NCBI GenBank assembly: GCA_003427395.1
Contig: BFEA01000553.1
Coordinates: forward strand, 755,453-785,245
Length of the DNA: 29,793 bases
Source of the DNA: Chara braunii
Taxonomy: Eukaryota > Streptophyta > Charophyceae > Charales > Characeae
Direction: 5' to 3'
A model generated the notes under the pieces. The model made no database searches, was not told where the DNA came from, and worked only from the letters and a program-made list of their open reading frames with translations. Each line of letters starts with the position of its first letter. Positions within the stretch are counted from its first letter, which is position 1. The position numbers were made by a program, and so were the translations under genes. This document shows positions 20,224 through 29,793 of the stretch, in pieces.

Positions 20224-20804
20224 TTCTCTCAATTTCACCATTCACTATCTACCTACCACGGCTTGTAAGCCTATACAGGGGAGCCCTGCAAGCATATTTA
20301 CCTCTCACAATTAAGGGGATGCATGTTGCCCCCCGCCCTAATCGGCATTGGTCAGGGAGTAGGGTGGGGCCGCCAGTGGGAGGGGCCGGCTAATGCGCAG
20401 ACCGAGCATTTTGCCAGTAGCTGCGCCTCCCATCTACTTCCCCCACCCCCCATCGAGTAGCATCAATGTCTATGGCCAACACTATCCCACACACCACACA
20501 CAACCCACTCAGTGACACGCTCACACTCACACCCGTGTTGATCATAGACCCTACTAATACCGATCAGGGATATCAAGCGGACTATCACAGTTGGTTGGCA
20601 CTAAGTGCGCTGCAGGCGGTCATGGGGCTCGAATCCACAACCTCCTCCAATTTCCAAAGTTTTTGGCGCATTCTTCTGAGCATGAAAAATCACCAAAGAT
20701 TGCATTTTTTACTTTTTTTTTTAATTGCCGCCAGCCTCCACATTCCTCGGGCCTGAAAGTTGCGGCGCGTACGTGGACGAGGTGTTGAAAAATGGGTAGA
20801 AAAT
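20222..20804. other. No gene recognised
   Basis: GC-moderate sequence with short overlapping frames only. GGGGCTCGAATCCACAACC near 20624 looks like a reversed B box, but no A box accompanies it. A T-run at 20712-20721 follows. Confidence 0.4.
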
Positions 20805-20819
20805 GTACTGGTGGTTTAA
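20805..20819. mobile_element. Orphan terminus of the TTAAACCACCAGT family
   Basis: GTACTGGTGGTTTAA matches the right ends of the inverted-repeat elements at 8713-8726 and 21780-21795. No matching left end was found in the preceding kilobase, so the element is truncated or its other end has diverged. Confidence 0.5.
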
Positions 20820-21014
20820 CAAAAGCAATTACTAATCCCCGTAATAGTAACACTCCCTTAGAGGAGAGATTTTAGAAGAAGGCTTCAAGGAATGCAATCA
20901 GTCACTGCATGCTAGCAATCAACATGTGTCAGTAAATAAGAGACTAGTTGGAAAGAAATCCCCTGTTGATTGTTTTGATGAATATGCGCGAAAGCTATAA
21001 ATGTCAAAAGTCGG

Positions 21015-21440
21015 TCAGTAGATTGCACAAGCAAAGGTATCTACAACACTGCTAAGGCCGAAGTCATAACCTTCCGCTAGCAGCTTCTCTGCCGACGGCA
21101 GCACATCATCGACTGCACCTCCGAGTATGGCAATGAAAATGGTAAGACGCCCTTGCTCGAAGAGGGTATGGTTGTCGCTTCCTCCCTTCAGTGCGTTGGC
21201 CAATATGAATCTAGCGCCTCTTTTTTCCGAAGGCTTTCGTCGTCTAAGGCATATATGGTCTGTGTTATCTGCGAGGCCAAAACAACAAGCAATTGCGTAG
21301 GGAGAAAGGGTCAAGCATAGCCTAAGGACAGGTTTGTATACTATTAGAATAGCAACCTCAAGCAAACTCTCAACCACAAAAATTATAAAGAAGACGGTCG
21401 AGCCAAAAGTCGAGAAGTAGTTCGAGAAGTAGTTGCTCAT
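21015..21440 (-). CDS. Hypothetical 141-residue frame with hydrophobic N-terminal part, doubtful
   Basis: The ATG (complement of 21438-21440) opens a frame with a hydrophobic stretch (STVFFIIFVVESLLEVAILI) that could span a membrane. A basic patch (RRRKPSEKRG) and a more soluble segment (LTIFIAILGGAVDDVLPSAE; LSSVVDTFACAIY) follow. The start lies six bases from an inverted-repeat element, so the frame might have been cut by that insertion. I recognise no family. It could equally be a chance frame. Confidence 0.3.
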   Translation of the reverse strand: MSNYFSNYFSTFGSTVFFIIFVVESLLEVAILIVYKPVLRLCLTLSPYAIACCFGLADNTDHICLRRRKPSEKRGARFILANALKGGSDNHTLFEQGRLTIFIAILGGAVDDVLPSAEKLLAEGYDFGLSSVVDTFACAIY

Positions 21441-21445
21441 AGAGC

Positions 21446-21625
21446 TTAAAACACCAGTTCAGGAGCCTAAGTTGGCGAAGCTACCTTCCAAGCCACAAAA
21501 ACCTGCAACTGTGACTTTTCATAGTGGCCTTCCGCCTTTACCACCGACCCAGGCGCGAATTGAACTGCTCGTACCATGTATACTGGCAAGAGCTCAACTT
21601 CGGCTCAGGTGAACTGGCGGTTTAA
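21446..21625. mobile_element. 180-bp inverted-repeat element A
   Basis: The left end TTAAAACACCAGTTCA (21446-21461) pairs with the right end TGAACTGGCGGTTTAA (21610-21625), matching at 14 of 16. It has no coding capacity. Its final TTAA (21622-21625) is also the first TTAA of the next element. Confidence 0.7.
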
Positions 21626-21795
21626 AACACCAGTACACCACATATCGGCCCGCGGGTCTCAGCACGAAACCCGCACCACTTCAGAGGCCGCCAATTTTTA
21701 TTTTCAACGGCGGGCCTGGCCGCGCGGCACCTTCGAGTTTTGCTTGTGGCGACAAAAACTTTCTGCAAGGCTTGGGCTGTGAACTGGTGGTTTAA
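21622..21795. mobile_element. 174-bp inverted-repeat element B
   Basis: The left end TTAAAACACCAGTAC (21622-21636) pairs with the right end TGAACTGGTGGTTTAA (21780-21795). The interior has CATATCGGCCCGCGGGT and a GCCTGGCCGCGCGGC stretch, both echoed in element C. It is back to back with element A, sharing one TTAA. Confidence 0.7.
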
Positions 21796-21870
21796 GGCAC
21801 TAAGCTTCAAGAGCTGCAACTGAAATAGCTGACAGACTCAAAGAAACCTTTGAGGAGGAGACAAGAGTTG

Positions 21871-22026
21871 TTAAACCACCAGTACCTTTCCCATATATCG
21901 CCCGCGGGCTGTGCGTGCCAAGGAATCCGGATGCATCTGGCCGGGGCGCGAGGCCGTTTGTGGCCTCCGAGTTAACTGGGTGCACTTTTTTTTTTTTCTT
22001 GGCTGGGAAAGGTACTTGCGGCTTAA
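21871..22026. mobile_element. 156-bp inverted-repeat element C
   Basis: The left end 21871-21893 (TTAAACCACCAGTACCTTTC then CCA) and right end 22004-22026 (TGGGAAAGGTACTTGCGGC then TTAA) match at 20 of 23 when complemented, the longest arms of the group. The interior CATATATCGCCCGCGGGC matches the corresponding part of element B. A T-run (21986-21997) lies inside. A non-autonomous relative of element B. Confidence 0.75.
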
Positions 22027-22500
22027 GGACAACCTTATGACGCTCTATGCCGCTGACAAGGCCATAAATGGAGTCTGTTATAAATACCCTTATTGACATT
22101 TGGTGTAAATGTTGACGCATTAGTTTCTATCCTACCCGGTATGGGAATCAATGTAAGGTCTCATAGGAAGAACACTGCAACAAGTTGAGAGAGCCATGCA
22201 TGCTTGTCACAAGAAGACAATGTAGGCAAAAAAATGGTGTGTCCACCTCCTCCCTCTTCTTCTTCTTCTTCATCACTGTTGTTGTTATCATCTTTTTTCG
22301 CTGTGTGCTTGCAGCCATGGCCAACTAAGGTTGGGGAGAGGGAGAACATAGTGCCTTGCAACTTGCACTAGTTGTGTCCCTAGTCTAGTTAATCGTGGTT
22401 ACAATCTAGCCCCACTTGTCTGATTTGTGAAATTGGTTGTTCTGGTACCTTGTCCATGAAAGGACCTTGGCACCCGCATTCGTGCACTGACTATTTTATA
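22027..22500. other. No gene; short (CTT)n
   Basis: A CTT run at about 22252-22272 and GTT repeats just after it. No reading frame of note. Confidence 0.45.
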
Positions 22501-22790
22501 TTTTTCGGGTTCACTCAGCTTTGGTGAGATGTACTCGCTTTGAATTCATGGATGTGTCGAACGGGTCGAAGAGGCGAAGGCGCAGAGACCTAGTTGCCTT
22601 TCCGACCCATGAGTTATGACTGCATGCTTTTTTGGGTTACTCAACTTTGGTGAGATCTAGTCGCTTTCATGGACATATCCCATGGGTCAAAGAGGCGAAC
22701 GTGTACAGCCATAGTTGCCGCATGCTTTTTCGGGGGTTCACTCAGCATTGGTGAGATCGAGTCATTATTGGTGCGTGGGTCGAAGAAGCA
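22501..22790. repeat. Degenerate tandem repeat, three units of about 100-127 bp
   Basis: Units start near 22501, 22628 and 22726. Each opens TTTTT(C/T)GGG..TCACTCAGC then TTGGTGAGAT, followed by a TCGCTTT/TCATTATT segment and GGGTCGAAGAGGCGAA or a variant. Units differ in length and sequence, so the array is old. Confidence 0.75.
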
Positions 22791-23980
22791 TGGGTACAAG
22801 TCTATAAGCGCCTAAAGGTTTGAGCTTGGAGGTGTATGCGGCACAAGTTGGAATAGAGAGGCATAGCCAGTGAAAGAGGGAGGAGTGGGCATGGCATTCA
22901 ATATGAACTGTGGGAGATGAACGGGAGCTAGGACGGGAGGCCACGAGGCTGGAGGTGCAGTTCTGCAGCCCAAAACTTTCGTCCCCCTCCTCGGGACACG
23001 CAAAGTGTGCGTCTGGGTACCGAGAGGAGGTTTCCAGGCCACTTTGCAAAACCCGGTTGGGGAAGGGTAGGTGTGCATCACTGGACTGCCCCATAGCCCC
23101 CCTCGTATAGTGTCTAGGGCAACATGGGGGGTTGTGCTCTTCTTACTTAATGTTGTCTATCTTGTTCTAGCCTGTGTCTTCGTTTATGCTTGCTGGTGAT
23201 AAGCAACCCGACTGCTGACCCCCAGAATAGATGGGGCCACGAGTTTCCAAAATAAACAAATAAATAAAACTTTAATAAAGATCAAAACGGTTTATGAGCG
23301 AAGCGTGAATGGAAAGTGAGAGTCATAAGGTTTACATTTTCATCATGCTGATCTCTGTACATATTCTGCACCTAGATTCCAGACACCACTCTCTATTGAA
23401 TATTAGCTGAGTACATTTTGCAGACGTATCCGAATTGATCATCTTTCCGGCATTCTACACAAGCCATAACCATCGGTTGAAGAGGACCTTTGGGTAGGAA
23501 TATCAGCATACACAACTAACCATCGGAGGCTGCTTCCAATTTCGGTAGATTTGATATTTCCACTGAGGCTGGGCCGTCGCCTGGCCAGGCACACCTAATC
23601 AGGCATGCTAGGGCCAGCTGGGCTGGGGGGGATCGCCAGACAAAACTAGGTGGGACAAAAGAGAGGGAAGGATCTCCAAAAAAAAGAAACTGACTTCAAG
23701 CCAGGACTGCGCTCGGCCTGAGCAGTCGGAATCTGGCCTTACCTTCCATTTCGGTGGTGGGTCACCCAGGAGTGTTTGGGGGGTATGAAGTTACTCTAAA
23801 CAGTGACTAGAGGGGTTTAAAGGGGTATATCTCACCCCATTTCTCCTCATTTATTTTTATTTTAAAATTAACAAGGAATTTCGAGGGGACCCTCAGCTAA
23901 AAGTTACTTGTACTGCAATTTTATACAACATATTTGTTTTCCAGATTTTTTTGATTTTTTTGATTTTTTTTTATATATAT
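22791..23980. other. No gene recognised
   Basis: The frames here are short, overlapping and without domains. AAATAAACAAATAAATAAAA (23252 on) may be an A-rich retroposon tail. GGTGGGTCACCCAGGAGTG near 23756 has a passing likeness to the end of 5S rRNA, but nothing else of a 5S gene is present. Confidence 0.4.
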
Positions 23981-23984
23981 TATG

Positions 23985-24075
23985 CGTTGAGGCTGCCCGG
24001 GACCCTGCCCGGCCACTGCCCGGGCCGGGCCGCCCGGGAGGGTACCCAGGCGACCTTCCCCCAGCCAGGCCACCT
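23985..24075. other. GC-rich CCCGG block upstream of the LINE
   Basis: Dense CCCGGG/GCCCGG words (GCCCGGGCCGGGCCGCCCGG around 24018) in otherwise AT-rich surroundings, about 80 bases before the LINE ORF. It could be the 5' end of the retrotransposon, where GC-rich promoter-like sequence is common, or a separate repeat. Confidence 0.45.
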
Positions 24076-24151
24076 GGGGACCAGCCTAGATTTCCACATT
24101 GAACTAGCCAAATCACCTAAGGGACCCCAAGCCAACCCAAATTAACACCCC

Positions 24152-27100
24152 ATGACATTACCAACCTTACAAGCACAGACACAGGTACCACAAAGCACCA
24201 AAAAATATACTATAAAATCTAGTGTACCTGAATTAACAGTAATGTCATGGAATGTTAACGGTTTGGCTACAATTTTATCCAATACAGACAAATGGGACAA
24301 CATGACCAAATACCTCAACTGGTTCACCAAGAATCCACCAGATATAGTATGCCTCCAAGAAACTCACNTAACAGACTCCATCGAGCANAANACAACAACN
24401 CAAAAAATNTTATCAAGATTAAAATACGTACACANCGGGTATTGGGCCACATCCTCAAGAACAGGCTCATCAGGCACAACCNTTCTCAGACATCAAAACT
24501 CAAAAGCAACCAAATCGCTCAATGTATCAGAAGTTGTAACAGATGAACAGGAAGGTAGATGGATAGATCTACATTTCACATATAAGGAAGAAAGCTTCCA
24601 ACTAATAAACGTTTATGCCCCTAATGATCCTACCCAAAGACAAACCTTCATACAGAATATAGCANCTAGATGCAACACCCAAAAGCACCTCATACTGGTA
24701 GGAGNCTGGANCACAACACTAGNCCCGNATAGAGACANAATCTCTACCTCCNAAAGAGGTAGAGAAGACACACTTCTTTCAGAGGCACAANTAATACAAG
24801 CACTAATGTTANAAAAGGATCTAATAGAACCACTACGCACAATACAACCAGAATCATACANATACACATACAGAAAGAAAAATAGATCCCAACATATAAC
24901 AAGTTCAACGATCGACTACTTCCTTATATCCCAGACTCTCAGAGGTGCAACCCATGGCATAGGATTAGGAAAACACCCCTACCACAATGGTCTTGATCAT
25001 ACTCCTATCTTTCTTAACCTTCAGTTCGACCCGGGGTTACAGAAAGGAACAAGCTTCTTCAAAATCAACAATTCACTACTGCACACTAAAGAAATGAGAG
25101 AAGCAATAGCCTATGCATGCATAAAAGCAGACAGAGAAGGTTCAGACTTCCCAACATTAGTCGCAAATCTATCCCAAGCAGCCTCTTCAGCCTCTAGGAA
25201 AATAGCAGCCAGAAGAGACCAAAGGATAAAGGAGTTGGAGACTGCAGTCAATCTTGCAGAAAGAAATCTCATAAACAACCCAGGAGAATCAGCTTACGAA
25301 GAACTACTGGTAAGATCTAAAGCTGAACTAGCCAATTGGAGTGCTTGGAAGGCGAAAGGCCTACGCATGAGAGCTCGAATCAAAGAATGGGAAGAAGGAG
25401 AAAAAATGACTAAGTTCTTTTTTCAGAAAATCAAGGCAAAGGGAAGAAATGCAGCCATCCACCAACTTAAAAGTGAAGAAGGACTTACGTCAAACCCAAC
25501 GAAAATGCTGCCTATAGCAGAAGCCTTTTACAAAAATCTCTATACTTCCAAAACTGAACAACCAGCACTAAGATCAGTGCTTCAGGCAAGAGAGAAATTT
25601 ACCAAGCATCTAGACCAAACAATCCCATCCAAACTGGCTAGCCAACTGGACATACCCATAACTAACGAAGAAATCAAAAAAACTTTGGANTCAATGAAAC
25701 CAGGGAAAACTCCGGGGCTAGACGGTATATCCAAAGAATTTTGGCAAGCCTACTGGCCATTACTGGGAGAANAATTCTGCAAGTTTGTCAAAACAGCCTG
25801 GACTAATGAAGGATTGGGCCCCTACCTAAGTACAGGAATAGTCACACTACTATACAAAAAAGGTGACCCTACTGACATCAAGAACTATAGANCAATTACA
25901 TTACTAATGGTTGCTTACAAAATCCTAGCCAANCTCCTAGCAAATAGAATAAGAAACATAACCAAATCTTGTTTTCACATAGACCAAACAGGTTTCATTC
26001 CAGGTAGATTTATACTAGATAACGTAATGACACTAGCAGAATCAGTAAGATATATCAATGACAAGAAAATCAATGCAACTATCCTCTTCTTTGACTTTGA
26101 AAAAACTTACGACCAGTTCAACTGGGACTTTCTACAACAATGCATGGAAAAAATGGGGGTGGGACCCATCTTTCGTAGGTGGGTTAAAATTCTATAAAAG
26201 GACGCCTATGGAGCGGTACAAGTAAACGGATACATATCTCATACTTACAAAATGTCAAGATCTGTGAGGCAAGGAGATCCCCTTGCAGCACCGATCTTTC
26301 TTTTTATCATGGAGGCAATAGTCTCCTTCCTCAGAAAAGATCCATCCATAGAAAGAATTACCTCAACATCCGATGACAATACCCACAACTACATTATACC
26401 GCCCACCATCCTCTTTGCAGATGATCTAACAGTGTTAATAAGAGCCACCAATTCCTCCTTCGAGGCCCTCATGAGAGCGATGAGTGCTTATCAGTTAGCT
26501 TCAGAAANTCTAACAGTGTTAATAAGAGCCACCAATTCCTCCTTCGAGGCCCTCATGAGAGCGATGAGTGCTTATCAGTTAGCTTCAGAAATGCGGATTA
26601 ACTGGCAAAAAACCATAGGATGGTGGCTAACAAACGACAACAGCGAACCCCCCCAAAATACACTTGAAGGTATGACATGAACAAATCCCGCAGACCCAAT
26701 GAGAGTTCTAGGAATACAACTAAATGAATCCGGCGCAGCCGCAGAAATGACCCCTAGTCTCCTCGCCAAGATGATCACAAAACTCAATTCATGGGAGAAG
26801 GTACACAACTCTCTATTTGGACGAGCCCTAATTCTGAACTCTTTTATCTTGTCAATGATGTGGTACGTCGCAGCATTTTGGAATCCTGAACACAAAGCCA
26901 TAAAAGAGATTAAAAGGAAGGCTGCGGCCTACCTATGGACAAGAGATGCATCCAAACAACATTTCATAACCAAGATCGCCTGGCAATATGTCACATGAAA
27001 GAAAAACCAAGGGGGATTGGGGGTCCTTGACCCAGCAACTCAAATAAAAACTCTTCAAACCAAGTGGATTCTAAAATTGCTAACCTCACCCAGTATCCCA

Positions 27101-28795
27101 TGGAGGTCACTAGCTTTAGAAGGAATCCAACACATGCCAATCTACAGCACACCACCGAACATGGAAGGCTCCTTTTGGTTAATGAGTAAATCCTGGTCAA
27201 TGAAGAGCCGATCAACGAATACACCTCACTTTAAAGGGGAGGCAAGAATAAATTTCTGGAGGAATACCATCAAAGCCTGGAGAGAAATCTTCCCTTCAAA
27301 AGTAAGAAGGCCACAAAACAAGGAAGAAATCCTCAGATAACCCTTATTCTGCAACCCATGGATACTAGAAGAAGAAGACAAACCCTTTACATTAACCACA
27401 AAGGACACAAGATGGGGAGCTTGGCTGGAGAAAGAAATCTGGCAAGTGAAACATTTATGGGATGAAAACAAGCAAGAATGGAAAGACGAAAAGCAGCTTA
27501 GAGCGTCTCTCAAGGGCTGCCATCGCCTAGGGAACAACCTGCAGCAAATAATAGCTAGTATCCCTCCACATTGGATCCCTACTCTAAAAAATAATAGACA
27601 ATGGATGACGGGAGATTGGGCGGTAATGACACACATAACTTCTCCTGAGCATGCATTGTCATACAAGGAAAAGATAGAGAGCAAAGACAAGTGGATCACT
27701 TTTACTATGCATATAATAGAAGACCCTCATAAGGACCATAGTAAAGTAAACAAAAGCAATGTAGGACAAGTTACAAGCAGAGAGGATAACCTCAAAAAAG
27801 TAAGAGTAGTAGAAAATGACGAGTTAACCCTGTTCAACCCCCAAATTAACCTAGAGAATCTAGAAATAGACCCAGTAGAATGGGCATGGAATCAGAAGCA
27901 AAGAACCACCGGAATCAACCTCAAATATAACATCCTTCAATATACTACAAGCATGGGGTACAATTTAAGAAGGAGATCAGCATCCCCGGACCCAGTGATA
28001 ACTGAGCGTTGATGGAACCACCTACAAGTCGATCCAAAAAAAATTAACCAGATTCCATGGAACCAAGTAACCACAATCCACCCGCCCATATTCAGAACTT
28101 TACAATGGCTTATTCTCTACCTCGCAGTTCCACTAAACCAATGGTTAAATACAAGAATAAGAAAAGAAGAGAGAAGCCTACTTAAACAACTTTGCGCCAC
28201 ATGCAATGAGGGGCAAATAGAGGATCTCTACCACTGCTTCTTTAGATACCCCAAAATACAACCCCTGTGGCAAAGAATTAATAACATTTGGGAGAAAACA
28301 GTCAACATAGAATTCACCAACAATCATGTTCTCATACTGCTGGGATTCAACACACCAGAAAATTGGACAAACATAGAAAACAATCTCTTTCAAATCCTTC
28401 GGAAAGTTTCTCTTTGGACCATTTGGAGGAAAAGATGCCAAGAGACAATAGACAAGCAACCAATGCATAGTCAAGAAGCCTGGGCAATACTACAACAACA
28501 GGTTGAGACAGAATACTGGGTATTGTGGCGAAAAGTAAGAAGGAAAATGAGAAAAAATGAGAGTAAAGCAAATGAGCATAAAAACGACTTCGAAACCAAC
28601 TACTTGGCAAAAGGCAAAATAGCAAGGATCAAAGGTCACAGCCTGATCTTCACTCTGTGGGAAGGAATAACAAACACACCCCAAGCAGACTCATTCACTC
28701 GTAAGTATCCCAGAATCCCAGAACATCCATATGGACNCCGCCTAGAGAAGACCACAAAAAGTACCGCCCCAGTAGATTATAGACAGGAGAGTTAA
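24152..28795 (+). pseudogene. LINE (non-LTR retrotransposon) ORF2: AP endonuclease and reverse transcriptase
   Basis: ORF2 proteins nick target DNA and copy the element's RNA at the nick. ATG 24152 follows an in-frame TAA. The endonuclease domain shows MSWNVNGL (residue 31), VCLQETH (66), LINVYAPN, LVGxWxTTL (ambiguous bases), TIDYFLIS and LDHTPI (near 281). The RT shows KPGKTPGLDGISKEFW, ITLLMVAYKILA, QTGFIPGRFILDN, FFDFEKTYDQ (palm motif A), SVRQGDPLAAPIF, and FADD (26414-26425) in place of YADD. WNP and GGLGVLDP follow. The C-terminal CATCNEGQIEDLYHC (28193 on) is the zinc-knuckle pattern of this class. One frame holds for 1547 codons with stops at 26195 (TAA), 26678 (TGA), 26996 (TGA), 27338 (TAA) and 28010 (TGA). 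No ORF1 is visible upstream. Scattered N calls affect active-site codons. The L1-like clade is likely. Confidence 0.95.
26425..26591 (+). repeat. 84-bp in-frame tandem duplication in the RT domain
   Basis: 26425-26507 is repeated exactly at 26509-26591, with an N (26508) at the join. Both encode LTVLIRATNSSFEALMRAMS followed by AYQLASE. The first follows FADD directly and the second leads into MRINWQKT. The family has one such segment here. Confidence 0.9.
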
Positions 28796-29606
28796 CCAAG
28801 CCGACAACTAAAAGCNAGCAAGGTTAGAAACCCCTAGGAACAGCGGGTAGGAGTAAGGTTTCATAAGAAAACTATCAAGAAAGTACCAACTAGTACTAGC
28901 CTTGACACCCTTAATAATAAGTACAAGGAGTGAGGTCTAGGGTTTAGGGTTTAACCTCATAATCAGATCAAAATCCCTTTCCCCATTCCCCCCTCAAACC
29001 CCTCACGCCCGCCATTCCCTCCCGTACTTATCTAACCCCATTTACCCCCACATAAACCACCCAGCGCTCAACACGTAACCCTTAGCTACACTATCACANA
29101 CTCAAACGCATCAGCCATCCAATGCCAAAACCTACACAAAAAACCCTACACAATTCTCCCCAAACCAGCAAAACACCACCAATCCCTATCTGATCAACAG
29201 GNCCCACAATGACTACACCATNCNGTCAACGCGAGAATAAACTGGGGTCACAGGAGATGGATCTTAAGTAGGGACCTTAAATTAAAGACTATAGCAAGAC
29301 AGCCAAATAAGCTAGGATTTAGGGGTTAGACCCAAGCATTTNCGTACAATGAGGTAGACAANAGGAGGAAGATAGACCCTAGTCTCATCCACAGGCACTA
29401 GCATCCGGACCGGAGAGTTTTCAAGGTTTTAAAGACCCAATGAGGAAGATCAAGTCTACAGCTCTTGCTTTTAATGGAGATCAGACAGTCAAGTAACTGA
29501 GAGGAGCAGGTTAGACAAGTCCTTTCTTAAGCAAGTCTACAGGANTCACATTANAGAGCTCGNTCATTGGCTNGGAGTTAGAATGAAANTAATTAGGCTA
29601 ACTTAN
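28796..29606 (+). mobile_element. Probable LINE 3' untranslated region
   Basis: Isolated N calls continue at the same density to 29606 and then stop, which suggests the same multi-copy repeat extends this far. No reading frame is present. C-rich (28976-29060) and A-rich stretches occur. No A tail or target duplication was found, so the end is an estimate. Confidence 0.5.
28938..28953. repeat. Plant-type telomere-like stretch
   Basis: TAGGGTTTAGGGTTTA is just over two units of the TTTAGGG repeat, inside the presumed LINE 3' region. It is too short to call an interstitial telomere. Confidence 0.6.
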
Positions 29607-29793
29607 GCAGGGGTGAGGGGAGGTACATCCTTCCAGCGTGAAGAAATCAATGCCGTCCCTCGGGCTTTCCTACCTTAAAGGGGAAGAGCGTGTGTGAGTC
29701 CTACATGTATCTTTTCGACTTGCCGGTGGAATAGGAACCGGACTGACGCTCCCCAGAATGGAAAAGAGCCAGAACCCTAAGGTTCTGTTTGAT
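29607..29793. other. No gene recognised
   Basis: No N calls and no frame. A small hairpin (AGAACC, CTAA, GGTTCT) at 29771-29786 lies near the window end. Confidence 0.4.

Noticed and set aside
20600-20660. Reverse-strand tRNA-like B box
   Set aside because: No A box at the right distance and no foldable clover-leaf.
23750-23790. 5S rRNA-derived sequence
   Set aside because: Only a short GGTGGGTCACCCAGGAGTG likeness; no internal control region or other 5S segments nearby.
27226-28684. Minus-strand frames of 64-157 codons
   Set aside because: They lie opposite the LINE ORF2, whose plus-strand frame carries recognised motifs; these are its shadows.
1-29793. CRISPR array or bacterial-type operon, riboswitch or attachment site
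   Set aside because: No evenly spaced identical repeats with unique spacers. All regular repeats are microsatellites or diverged tandem units, and the gene content is of eukaryotic transposons.

Overview
The window looks like a stretch of a large, repeat-rich eukaryotic nuclear genome. It holds no bacterial-style operons. It is dominated by microsatellites (AG, CA, CT, AT, poly-T), small inverted-repeat elements, tRNA-like SINE heads, a decayed Helitron and a LINE-type retrotransposon. A plant-type telomere-like stretch (TTTAGGG) and many apparent C-to-T decays suggest, but do not prove, a methylated green-lineage genome such as a streptophyte alga or plant. No intact host gene is convincing anywhere. 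A 355-base assembly gap lies at 17786-18140, and single N calls are confined to 24368-29606.

Layout. 1-1800: simple repeats arranged as two or three copies of a composite block (poly-T, unique segment, CAGACAGG-type array, CA/GT run). 1800-6540: mostly non-coding, with a tRNA-like head that runs into a short reading frame (2068-2470), a GGTACTGG-rich stretch and AG/GT/CA microsatellites. 6547-7627: one unrecognised protein-coding remnant with a frameshift and one in-frame stop. 8321-8726 and 9026-9198: two short terminal-inverted-repeat elements.

10232-17518 is the centre of the window. It is a decayed Helitron whose Rep/helicase reading frame (11620-15766) can be followed through 17 stops and at least two frameshifts. 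The HUH nuclease and PIF1-type helicase motifs are recognisable but damaged. A basic, SR-repeat reading frame precedes it, and a second unrecognised, similarly decayed reading frame (15851-17518) follows it. An AG microsatellite and the gap come next.

18141-24000: non-coding with a 14-bp perfect inverted repeat, a fragmentary reading frame, two tRNA-like Pol III heads, an AT microsatellite, and a cluster of at least three related 156-180 bp elements with TTAAACCACCAGT ends. Two of these abut on a single shared TTAA. A degenerate tandem repeat sits at 22501-22780.

24152-28795 is a LINE ORF2 (AP endonuclease, reverse transcriptase, C-terminal zinc knuckle). It stays in one frame for 4.6 kb and is broken by five stops. 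An exact 84-bp in-frame tandem duplication sits just after the catalytic FADD motif. 28796-29606 probably continues the same repeat as its 3' region.

The elements do not form one pathway: the window is a record of successive transposon insertions. The parts that could be new are the protein frames accompanying the Helitron (15851-17518, 10672-11571), the protein remnant at 6547-7627, and the TTAA-ended small elements.
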